64,000 nt of DNA from Lachancea mirantina (taxonomy: Eukaryota > Ascomycota > Saccharomycetes > Saccharomycetales > Saccharomycetaceae). Shown here piece by piece: positions 38,267-46,181 of the stretch. Where the stretch lies: NCBI GenBank assembly GCA_900074745.1, contig LT598464.1, forward strand, positions 248,001 to 312,000, written 5' to 3'. The position numbers and the translations under genes are program-made. How positions within the stretch are numbered: position 1 is the stretch's first letter; each line of letters opens with the position of its first letter. The notes beneath the pieces are model-generated. The model saw only the letters and a program-made list of their open reading frames with translations. It was not told where the DNA came from and made no database searches.

Positions 38267-39103
38267 TCAAAACCCGACCGCCTTAAAGTCCGCAGCGGAA
38301 TAAGCGGATAACCGCCCGCGGGCACCCAATTGCCGTTCCAGCCGCGTGAACACGTTGATGTCCATGCGAGTGTACCCCTTAGAGAACTGGCAAGCGCAGT
38401 CGGCGCTTGCCAGTTCTGCATGCGTTTCTGCGTCGGCGGCCTGTCGCTTGCGACAGGACGTGCAGGCGTAAAACGCCACGAGTTTGTCTATGTGTTTCAC
38501 GAGCGTGACGGACGTAAGGTCCCGCGGTACCTGTGCGGCAATCCTTTGTGGCAGTGCGGAGATCTGCTCCTGCGTGAGCTCTGTGTGCAGCGAATCGCCT
38601 GCGACGTGCACGAGCGCCTCGTCTTGCGCGATGACGTCAACGGACGCATCGCATTTGATTTTTTTAGCGCGACATGCGTCGCAACTGGGTCCCGACCGTT
38701 GCCGCTTAGAACGGCCCAGGGCGGCCGCGGCGCCTGCGGCGCCACCTGCGCCGGCCGGCGCAGGTGACGTCCTTAACGGCTGGATGCTGCTGGTGGCAAC
38801 GCCGGCAGCGCCGTTCGGAATGCGCTCGGGCGTGGCGGACGCCGCCGGCGCCGGCGCCGGCGCACCACCCGGCATTTGCTCGGCTTTGCTAATCTTTCTG
38901 CGCTTAGTCGCTTCTGCTGCAAGGGACTCGAGATGCGCCGGCGCGCCGCCTTTCGCTAGGAAAGGATCTTGCCAGAAACACGAGGGCCCGCCATTGCACC
39001 GGAACTCGAGGTAGTTGTGCGACGCACAAACGACGCCCGGCAGAAGAAGCGGCGGTAGCGACCGGTGTTTGCCGTTCTGGATAGCGATTGGCACCGACAA
39101 CAT
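38267..39103 (-). CDS. SUT1: Zn2Cys6 regulator Sut1/Sut2
   Basis: 278 residues. After a low-complexity Ala/Pro-rich region, the zinc cluster begins at about residue 135 with CDACRAKKIKCD. The second half of the cluster is displaced: about 75 residues intervene before CTSCRKRQ, and CACQFSKGYTRMDINVF follows. This split cluster and the FSKGYTR end are typical of Sut1/Sut2, which activate sterol uptake and influence filamentation and hypoxic genes. In S. cerevisiae SUT1 (YGL162W) lies between YIP5 and RAD54 and SUT2 (YPR009W) between HAA1 and RPA135. Here one gene serves both neighbourhoods. The coding region is GC-rich, with a run of Ala-Pro codons, unlike its AT-richer neighbours. Confidence 0.88.
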   Translation of the reverse strand: MLSVPIAIQNGKHRSLPPLLLPGVVCASHNYLEFRCNGGPSCFWQDPFLAKGGAPAHLESLAAEATKRRKISKAEQMPGGAPAPAPAASATPERIPNGAAGVATSSIQPLRTSPAPAGAGGAAGAAAALGRSKRQRSGPSCDACRAKKIKCDASVDVIAQDEALVHVAGDSLHTELTQEQISALPQRIAAQVPRDLTSVTLVKHIDKLVAFYACTSCRKRQAADAETHAELASADCACQFSKGYTRMDINVFTRLERQLGARGRLSAYSAADFKAVGF

Positions 39104-39850
39104 TGCGAGTGTGACTTGTATCTTGTTTCGTGCGTGCGGCGGCGAGACCCGAACCGCTGGTACCCAGTGCTTCGTGGACCGATCTCCTTTTATGGGTCAC
39201 ATCCGCGAGAACCCCGCTGCGTGCAGCTCGCGTTCGCAGCCTCGCCATATGCGTGCGCGCGTCCGCGCGCACACTCCGTCCGTACTCCGCGCAGACTCCG
39301 ATACGCCCTTGTGCGCAGCGCCGAAACAGGCGCTTCCGCAGAGAATTAAGCGGCAGTCGTGCTCGAACTCCGGCACGCACAGTGCGCACGCACTGTGCGT
39401 GCGCACTGTGCGTGCGCGGCGCCTTTTTGCAGCAGAGCGGCTGCCGATCCTCGGAATACAAATGCGTCAGGCGAGATGCGCCCGAAGATTCAAATGCGAG
39501 ATGACTGCCGGCTTACCGTCTGGTTCGACTCCGGCACGCAGAAGACAGCGCACGGCTGCGGCGCAAAAGAAAAGGGGGAGCCCGCCCGGTGGCCGGTGAT
39601 CGGTTCGGAGTGGCTTCGAAGCGGAGGCGCAAAACTGCAGGCACGCGGACGGGATGGCGATGGGCGGTGACGACCCGCGGACGTTGTCGCCCGTCGGGTA
39701 GAGAGGGGCGCGAAAAGCGAGACCCGGACACCCTGGGGGTGCACCACGAGGGGCGGGGAGAGCACTAGCACATGGAGGAGGACCTGAACGAACTGGAAGA
39801 CAATGCGGAATGGGTGGGGTGGCGCAGTGGTTTCTTGTCGCCGGTCTCGG
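39104..39850. other. GC-rich SUT1 upstream region
   Basis: About 750 bp of GC-rich sequence with overlapping long frames on both strands that are driven by composition and match no family. It is presumed SUT1 control sequence and contains the inverted and tandem repeat at 39373-39415. Confidence 0.5.
39373..39415. repeat. 13-bp inverted repeat with a tandem third copy
   Basis: Arm GCACGCACAGTGC (39373-39385), spacer GCAC, arm GCACTGTGCGTGC (39390-39402), then a second direct copy of that arm at 39403-39415. Most of the tract alternates purine and pyrimidine, so it could form a cruciform or Z-DNA. It lies 270-310 bp upstream of the SUT1 ATG. Confidence 0.9.
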
Positions 39851-40227
39851 GGCAGGGCCAGACTTTACCGACGGGAAGGATTTTGGGATTCGCGAATCCA
39901 GTCTCTTTTGAAGAGGCGGATTCGTAATATTCGATGAATCCATCACTTTCAACGTGATGGGTGTGAACTAGCCGCCATTATCCAATGACTTATAACTTAA
40001 ACTTAATCTCATTGAGCAATCTATAACCTATCCAGTAGCCTTATTTGATCTTTTGATAGCCGCGAGCGAGTTTTTTTTGTCAGTTTTGGCGTGTTCACTA
40101 GGCTTGGGATATGATTATTTGTGTCGCCTCCGTCGCTTGCATTGTTAGATTCCATAAATTCGTTATTCGCTGAGCCGTCGTTATCGTCATCCATCATCCG
40201 TGCCCCTACTGGAATGTCTTCAGTAAT

Positions 40228-42505
40228 TTACGTATCTGAGCTCAAATCAAAACATTTCAATCGCTTGCGAATTATCATTGTACTTCTAAGATTTGCGCTC
40301 GCCAACGAAAATCTACTGTCGAGTACCTTCCTGCTTACGGAAAAGCACCTCTCCACATCGGCTGTCGATAACGTGGTATTGTAGAAGGAAGGGGCTAATG
40401 AGAAAAGGGCAGGGAGACGGGCTTGATTTTTTAGCCAATAATCCACATCCTATCGAAATATTGAGACACTATCTCCATATATTTGGTTTTTCTGTTTCTG
40501 CTATCGCTAGCTTTTGCAGTCGCTACCTTACTAACAAGACTGCTCTCATTCGTTTCAGCGAAAAAATTACAAAAATTGTTAACATATTTTTCAGCCAGCT
40601 CGAGAACTTCATCTCTGAAAGGTTTTTCGAAAGCTTTGTTTAACCGGTCTGCCTTAAGATGGGGTTGCAAAAGATGAGCCACCCAATACCCGGGCTCATT
40701 ATAAGCGATCGTCCTATACTTTTCAAATTTGGGACGCGAGCTCAAAAAAAACCTAGTATCTGGTCCTGAGATTCCTCTGGTGGCAGATGTGACGGTTTGA
40801 GTCCGAGATTTTTCAATAACTGGGTGTTGTCCGAGCCGCTTAACAAATTCTCAACGAAGTCGTAATACTGACTTAAATTCATGTAGTATTCAGTTCCATT
40901 GATGAGAGAGATGGTAGACTCACCCTGTAGCAGCATCGTAAATTCTTTGAAGATGTGCGTTAAACGTAAAAAAAATGTGACAATTTCCACTTCTTGCTGT
41001 TCATAACAAAATGTCAAGCACTGGTCTGGCGTAAGCTGGTACTCATGATCAAATCGATTTTCAACTTTCAGGAAGACTTCGAGTTGACGATAGCGTGATA
41101 AAAACCTGGTTTGATTATGCTCAGGGATCGAACATGGAATATAAGGGCGAATCTTTTCACGAATGTAGACGTTGCTCTTAGTGAGATAGGCAGGTTTGTC
41201 GATTCTCGACAGCAACGAAGCGTGGTGTTCTTCGAAGCTCTGGAACAAATCGGCGAAGACCCCATTCAANNNNNNNNNNNNNNNNNNNNNNNNNGCTTTT
41301 CTTGACAATAAAATCGGGCGACCGGATGTGTTGAGAGAGTTCAGAAATGTTTTCATAGCGTACGATTCAACCAAGCTGAACGGCATGAATCCTTCAATGA
41401 AAACATTTAATTGACTAAGCCTTAGCTTATTGAGGGATAGGAATTGAAGGAATCTCCTAGTAAACGAGAACGGCTCTTGGTTACTCGAAGAAACAGAGGG
41501 GAAAGCTTCTAGCATTATTTGGTTGCAGCTCAATTTTTTCTGGTATAGCTCATAATCAGCTTTATGTTGCCGCTTCAAATGCCTTGCAACGTTAGATGAA
41601 GTAGGATTGCCATGCAACGTAAATTTGTGTCTACAGTTGTCGAATTTGCAGACAGCATAAGGTGGGTTATCCTCCACTTTCGTGACCCAAATCCCAAACG
41701 GAGACAATGACAGCCAAGCATTAAATTTTTTAATGACTTGCTTATCGGCATCCTTTAGATTTGAATTCAAGATAAGAGAGGGTTTACTGAAAGGATTTAA
41801 TGAAAAGCTTTCAAAACTAAAACCATATCTTTTTTCAAATGCTGACTCGGAATCAGGGAACGCTCTTTCTTCTATCCCTTTTCTAGCCCTGGTTCTACCC
41901 TCTAAGTCACTGTTATCATCATTTGATTCACCAGAGCTGCTGTAATGATGATATTGACTAGGTTGAAGAGAAACATCGTGTGACCTCTTTCTCGAATTAG
42001 CTGGCATAGTCCAATTCCGAGCGGGTAGCGTAATCAAATGGTTAATAGTAACTGTTCCGATTCGTTGAAGAGTGCGACCGGACATTTCTTGTGATATAAT
42101 TGGATTCTCCTGGCTGTCGGCAGCAGGAATTTGCACTGTTTAAACCACTGTTGAAGCCTCATTTGCAGCAGATGTTTCTTTGACTGTCTGTTGAGCACCA
42201 ATTGAGGAACCTCGTTCAAAAACCCCCTCGTAAGCTTCCGAAGAGCTCCTTTGGGTAACCTCAGGACTAGCATGTTCAATAACACGTTCTTCCTCGAGGG
42301 TGGGAGTGTCAGACTCGTTATCACTCACGGATATGCTATTGCGCAAGTCTTCTTCGATGGTTTCACCGCACGCAGAATGACGTAAGGTATCTTCATCCTG
42401 ATGAGTGGAGCCATCGCATGATTCCAAGGTGTCGTCGACAAGTGTATTTGCGGAGCTGGAGTCACCAAAGGATTGCCTTTTTTCCGCGCACTGCTTCTTT
42501 CTCAA
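40228..42505 (-). pseudogene. Broken hAT transposase of copy 1
   Basis: Pieces in order from the right are an acidic N-terminal segment (42505-42140, no ATG), an in-frame TAA, then the main frame (42136-40742). The main frame carries a BED-type zinc finger (CKFDNC with a distal HLKRQH) and the SPFGIWVTK segment shared with copy 2. The frame then shifts near 40742, at an A-run, into 40745-40431 (GYWVAHLLQP). It shifts again near 40440 into 40446-40228, the hAT dimerisation region (LSTADVERCFSVSRK). Compared with copy 2, sequence before the dimerisation region is also missing. The assembly gap at 41270-41294 removes the part that should hold both catalytic Asp residues. Protein similarity to copy 2 is clear but moderate, so the two belong to different families. 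Confidence 0.85.
41270..41294. other. Assembly gap (25 N)
   Basis: 25 unknown bases inside the transposase of copy 1. By comparison with copy 2, roughly 150-170 codons are absent between the flanking segments (GRPILLSRK and LNGVFADLFQSF), so the true missing length is probably near 0.5 kb. Alternatively the element has a real deletion here. Confidence 0.95.
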
Positions 42506-42819
42506 ACAACCATTCAGCTCTCTATAATCTCTTTCCCTACCTGATCGAAAACTGTAAATTGTAGTGAGTTAAGCGAAGCGAAAGTTAACCGCGATTGAAA
42601 GTAACACATGGTGAAAGGAGAGAATGCGAAAGAGACGCGTAAATATTCTTATTTTTGATAAAATACGTGGCCGATGAATCGTCCATCTAAGTTGCCGGAT
42701 TCGTGCCGGATTCGTTGTGCTTTTAATAGCTTTTTACGAATTGATTCGAATCCTCTAGCACTTTTTACGGTAGGATTCGTCCACCGGATTCGTGATTCGT
42801 CCCCAGTGCTGCACACAAG

Positions 42820-42870
42820 TAGACTTTATCACAGTGTACGTATAATACCCGTGAGATTCACGGGTAGCCT
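42820..42870 (+). repeat. 51-bp direct repeat, left copy (hAT copy 2)
   Basis: Begins TAGACTTTATCACA and ends with a 9-bp-arm palindrome (TACCCGTGA, GAT, TCACGGGTA at 42846-42866). A copy with a few differences lies in the same orientation at 45878-45929, about 3.06 kb away, on the other side of the copy 2 transposase. CGGGTAG motifs recur just inside it (42889-42908). Confidence 0.85.
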
Positions 42871-43472
42871 TCGAAGAAGGTAAACAAACGGCGGGTAGCC
42901 GCGGGTAGAATTCGTTTTGATCATGAACAAGATTTCTCACCGGCGCGAACACTCTGGTCTTATAAACCTTCTAAACGTACTTGGCACGTCACCAGCGGAT
43001 CAGCAGACGGAAGAATGAGCTTTGGTTCCGGATACCACGAAACACTGCATGGAGATACGGAGCAGTGCTCTTCGATAGTGGAGCCCCTTTCACCAGGGCC
43101 AATTCAGGAGATGATGAAGAGGGAAACTCGGTCAGCGATGACTTGTTGAATATGCATCTCCATGAGAACCACAGGGATGCCGTCGAATTGGAGGAACAAA
43201 CAAGTGGTGTTTCTTCTGAAGAGAGTTTGGATTCCCCGTCAAATGAGACCTTGCACCAGCAGCACCAACAATTCAATTTTAGGAGGCCTTCATCTTCTAC
43301 TTTACGGAAAATCAGCGGCTGCCGAGCAGAAACCTTGAGGTAAGACCGTGTGCATCACGACTCGACTCTACAACCCGAGGATTTTTACCATCGTTCCATA
43401 TCTGAGCCGTCTGACTGTGACCGTAGTTGTCAATCAATTGACGAAGATTCTCGAGACGCCCTGCAACGGAAA

Positions 43473-45746
43473 ATGAAGCAAGTGGAAGCTGTCTTCACAA
43501 ACCGAAATGCTATTGATTTCGATGAATATTCTATGAATCCATGCAAAATACCAAACGAAAACTACGAATCAAGTCAAACGCTTTCCGACGAGGTAATTGC
43601 CAAGGAATTCAAGAACTGGCTGTCGGCATCTCCATTCAGAATCTGGTTCACGAAGCATAGCGGGAACGAACCTTTTGCGCAGTGCAAGTATGATCATTGC
43701 CGTAAGGTATTCAGCTTCAGCAGAAATCTCACTTCTTCTAATTTGGTGAAGCACCTCAAAACAAATCATAGCTCCGATTATGACAAGTTTTACTCAAAAA
43801 TACATCCCAAGCAAAACGAACTTACAAGCATGAAGAGCGTAATTTCTGAAGCTCGAAAGCCCTTTCAATTATGCGCTAGCCTTATTGACTTTTACAAACG
43901 GAATCCAGCGATGACCAAGGAACTGAATTTTTTTGTTGACAATTTGCTACCGTTCAGCTTAGTGGAGTCCCAGTCCTTTCGTGAATTGATTGCTGCTGCT
44001 CCTGACCGAAGCAGCGACCAATTCATTTTTTCTGGCAAAGCACTGGTGAAAGAAATTACGAACTATCACGACAAATTCGACAAGCAGCTGAGGTTCACCT
44101 TGGAAAGGACTTCAAAAATCAATATCCTGCTGGATATTTGGACTTCTGCTGTTAGTAAGAGCTATCTCGCCATTTCAGTATCATTTTGTCCAAACTTGGA
44201 CCATCTCAATCAAAACTCCCAAAGAAAGGACGTCATATGCCGAGGGTTTCCTAATACTCACATCATCGATTTTCATGATGTAAGCGCTTCCCGCCACACA
44301 GGAGACTATTTGGGTCTGGTTTTATGTGATACACTGGATCACTACTCACTCAAACATAAAGTCGCGAGTGTCACGATAGACAATGCTACAAACAACCTTG
44401 CAATGCTTGATAAAATCGAGCCCGAGCTAATTGGAGATGGAGTTAATGAAGAAGGAGGAATCATAAAAATTCGTTGCTTGAACCATGTGCTTAACACAAT
44501 TTTTAGACACATTGTTGAAAAGTTTGAGAAACAAAATGTGGAGCTCCTTCAAAGGATTGACGAACTGACTTCTAAGATCAAATACAACGTTTTTCTGGGT
44601 GATTACTTCAAAAGTTACGCTAGGAAAGCAATTCCGAAACATAATGAAACGCGGTTTGTGTCCCGCCATAAGCAATTGTCGTCCTTTTTGAATCTCACAA
44701 ACTCTCTCAGGCAGTTCTACTTTAAGAATTACACCTATAGAAAGTTTCAGCTCAAAAAAGAGGACAGCAGACTTTTCCTTTATGAACCAGCAGAGATCTA
44801 TCCTTTAAAGCTGTTTCTAAGACTCACTAATGTGTTTTCCGACTTAACAACGGATATGCAAGATGACGCGCTGAACAATCTCCCCAATGGCATACAGTTT
44901 TACACCTTGCTTCGCAAGTACTTTGAAGCATGCTCTCTAATTTCAAGCGGTGATGTTTCCGACGAAAATCTGACAATTGCAGGTATTCAGCTCAAGCACC
45001 TTGAGGCGGTGGAGGAAGCGCAAAGATCAAATATCTTGTCAACGATTATCGAGTCAAGGTCGCTTTTCGAAAAGTACTATAATCTTGCCAGTGCACAGAT
45101 AGGATACTGGGTTGCTCACATATTGAGACCAGATATGAAGGCCCAATCAATATCCAAAATTCTTGACCCGGAGGCAGAGAAGCTTATAATCAGCAAAGCA
45201 TCAAACTATGTCAATTACTATTTTGGTCAACATAACTTGAACATCCCGACAGATCTCACAGACATCGATGCAAGAACTTCATATCCCGGGAAAGAAAGGA
45301 GGCCCAAGAAAAAGCTCAAATCATTCAACAAGTTCTCTGGACTACTAAAAAGCACACCACCTGAGCGCCGGACATTACTTGAATGGGAGATCTACAATCA
45401 AGAACCGCTCGATTCTCGATTCGATTTTATCCACTATTGGATGGCTAACAGAGAAAAGTTTCCACGACTGTCTTCTTTGGCGTTATCTTTCTACTATACC
45501 AAATTATCCACGGTTGACGTAGAACGATGCTATTCAATCAGTAAGAGAGCTATCGAAGGGCGATTTTCACTATCTAGCGCGAATCTTAAGCGAGCAATGG
45601 TCTTGAGAAACCGCCTTAAGTGTTTTGGATTTCGTGAGAAGCTCAAGCATATCACGTCGATCGAAGAGGCCAGCTGGGCGGAAGACGACATGTCTGATGT
45701 CTCTCTTGACGAAGACAGCTTCAGTGATCAAGATTCTTACAGTTAG
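43473..45746 (+). CDS. hAT transposase of copy 2
   Basis: 757 codons from the first ATG in the main frame; the frame is open back to a TAA at 43341-43343. A BED zinc finger (C71, C76, H94, H99: CKYDHC and HLKTNH) comes first. The RNase H-like hAT core follows with Asp in INILLDIWTSAVSKSYLAIS (D221) and SVTIDNATNNLAML (D303). The C-terminal hAT dimerisation region is LSTVDVERCYSISKRAIEGR followed by SLSSANLKRAMVLRNRLKCF. Upstream of the TAA another 120 codons are open in the same frame and encode an acidic segment. An ATG at 43015 lies in the neighbouring frame and its peptide (SFGSGYHETLHGDTE) resembles the N-terminus of copy 1. The full N-terminus may therefore need a -1 frame change, an intron or both, or may be mutated. 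Confidence 0.85.
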   Translation: MKQVEAVFTNRNAIDFDEYSMNPCKIPNENYESSQTLSDEVIAKEFKNWLSASPFRIWFTKHSGNEPFAQCKYDHCRKVFSFSRNLTSSNLVKHLKTNHSSDYDKFYSKIHPKQNELTSMKSVISEARKPFQLCASLIDFYKRNPAMTKELNFFVDNLLPFSLVESQSFRELIAAAPDRSSDQFIFSGKALVKEITNYHDKFDKQLRFTLERTSKINILLDIWTSAVSKSYLAISVSFCPNLDHLNQNSQRKDVICRGFPNTHIIDFHDVSASRHTGDYLGLVLCDTLDHYSLKHKVASVTIDNATNNLAMLDKIEPELIGDGVNEEGGIIKIRCLNHVLNTIFRHIVEKFEKQNVELLQRIDELTSKIKYNVFLGDYFKSYARKAIPKHNETRFVSRHKQLSSFLNLTNSLRQFYFKNYTYRKFQLKKEDSRLFLYEPAEIYPLKLFLRLTNVFSDLTTDMQDDALNNLPNGIQFYTLLRKYFEACSLISSGDVSDENLTIAGIQLKHLEAVEEAQRSNILSTIIESRSLFEKYYNLASAQIGYWVAHILRPDMKAQSISKILDPEAEKLIISKASNYVNYYFGQHNLNIPTDLTDIDARTSYPGKERRPKKKLKSFNKFSGLLKSTPPERRTLLEWEIYNQEPLDSRFDFIHYWMANREKFPRLSSLALSFYYTKLSTVDVERCYSISKRAIEGRFSLSSANLKRAMVLRNRLKCFGFREKLKHITSIEEASWAEDDMSDVSLDEDSFSDQDSYS

Positions 45747-45877
45747 TGAGCACACTCCATTGGCAATTCAGATGGGAGCTAAGACTGGACGCAATTAATA
45801 GCGCAGTACAACTTTACTGCCCAGCTTTTGCTTGCACAGCGACAGAGACTAGATACATCTACCCGCGCAATCACGGG

Positions 45878-45929
45878 TAGACTTTATCACATTATATGTA
45901 TCGTACTCGTGAGATTCACGGGTAGGCCT
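45878..45929 (+). repeat. 51-bp direct repeat, right copy (hAT copy 2)
   Basis: Same orientation as 42820-42870. It starts TAGACTTTATCACA and ends with an imperfect version of the palindrome (45904-45924). It is followed by CTACCCG motifs and the probable element end at 45956. Confidence 0.85.
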
Positions 45930-46108
45930 ACCCGAGGCTACCCATCCCCAGTCCTGGTGCCAGTACTCATGAGTATATCTCTTTGTGCGTGGAGCCATCG
46001 CCGCTTGGACTTGCTTGGGCTCACCCGTGATGGTCAGGTGCAAAAATGGAGATTACGTGATCTTTGTTTAGGTTACCCGGATATTCATGCTCTCACTGTC
46101 CACGGCTT

Positions 46109-46114
46109 ACGCGT
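46109..46114. promoter_or_regulatory. MCB element of RAD54
   Basis: ACGCGT, the MBF (Mbp1/Swi6) site, lies 68 bp before the RAD54 ATG and is followed by CGCGTG. RAD54 of S. cerevisiae is a known G1/S-expressed gene with MCB sites. The remaining space between the hAT element and RAD54 is only about 225 bp. Confidence 0.55.
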
Positions 46115-46181
46115 CGCGTGTTGTGGTTAAAGAACGCGATGCCCCCTCCATTCGTGTCCTATCCCGGGACAAACATCGACC

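Larger units (their letters stand above)
39886..42811 (-). mobile_element. hAT DNA transposon, copy 1, degraded
   Basis: A hAT-superfamily relic with its transposase on the minus strand. Both flanks carry repeated GGATTCG/CGAATCC motifs, including the perfect palindrome GGATTCGCGAATCC at 39886-39899 and at least six copies between 42670 and 42800, as expected of subterminal repeats. The right end probably closes at CCCCAGTGCTG (42801-42811), which resembles CCCCAGTCCTG at the right end of copy 2. The left end is uncertain; CACCCTGGGGGTG near 39729 is a weak candidate partner. The element sits between SUT1 and RAD54, which are adjacent in S. cerevisiae. Confidence 0.65.
42820..45956 (+). mobile_element. 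hAT DNA transposon, copy 2, largely intact
   Basis: A 3.1-kb hAT element with a long open transposase, flanked by CGGGTAG/CTACCCG subterminal motifs and by the 51-bp direct repeats. The right end probably closes at CCCCAGTCCTG (45946-45956). I could not find the matching inverted end on the left; the stated left border is the start of the direct repeat. It is head to head with copy 1 and between SUT1 and RAD54. hAT families have been reported in Saccharomycetaceae (Roamer, Rover and the domesticated Kat1 of K. lactis, from memory). Which of these is closest needs a search. Confidence 0.65.

Noticed and set aside
38904-39952. Several overlapping frames of 100-190 codons upstream of SUT1
   Set aside because: Present on both strands in GC-rich DNA, low complexity, no family; stop codons are simply rare there.
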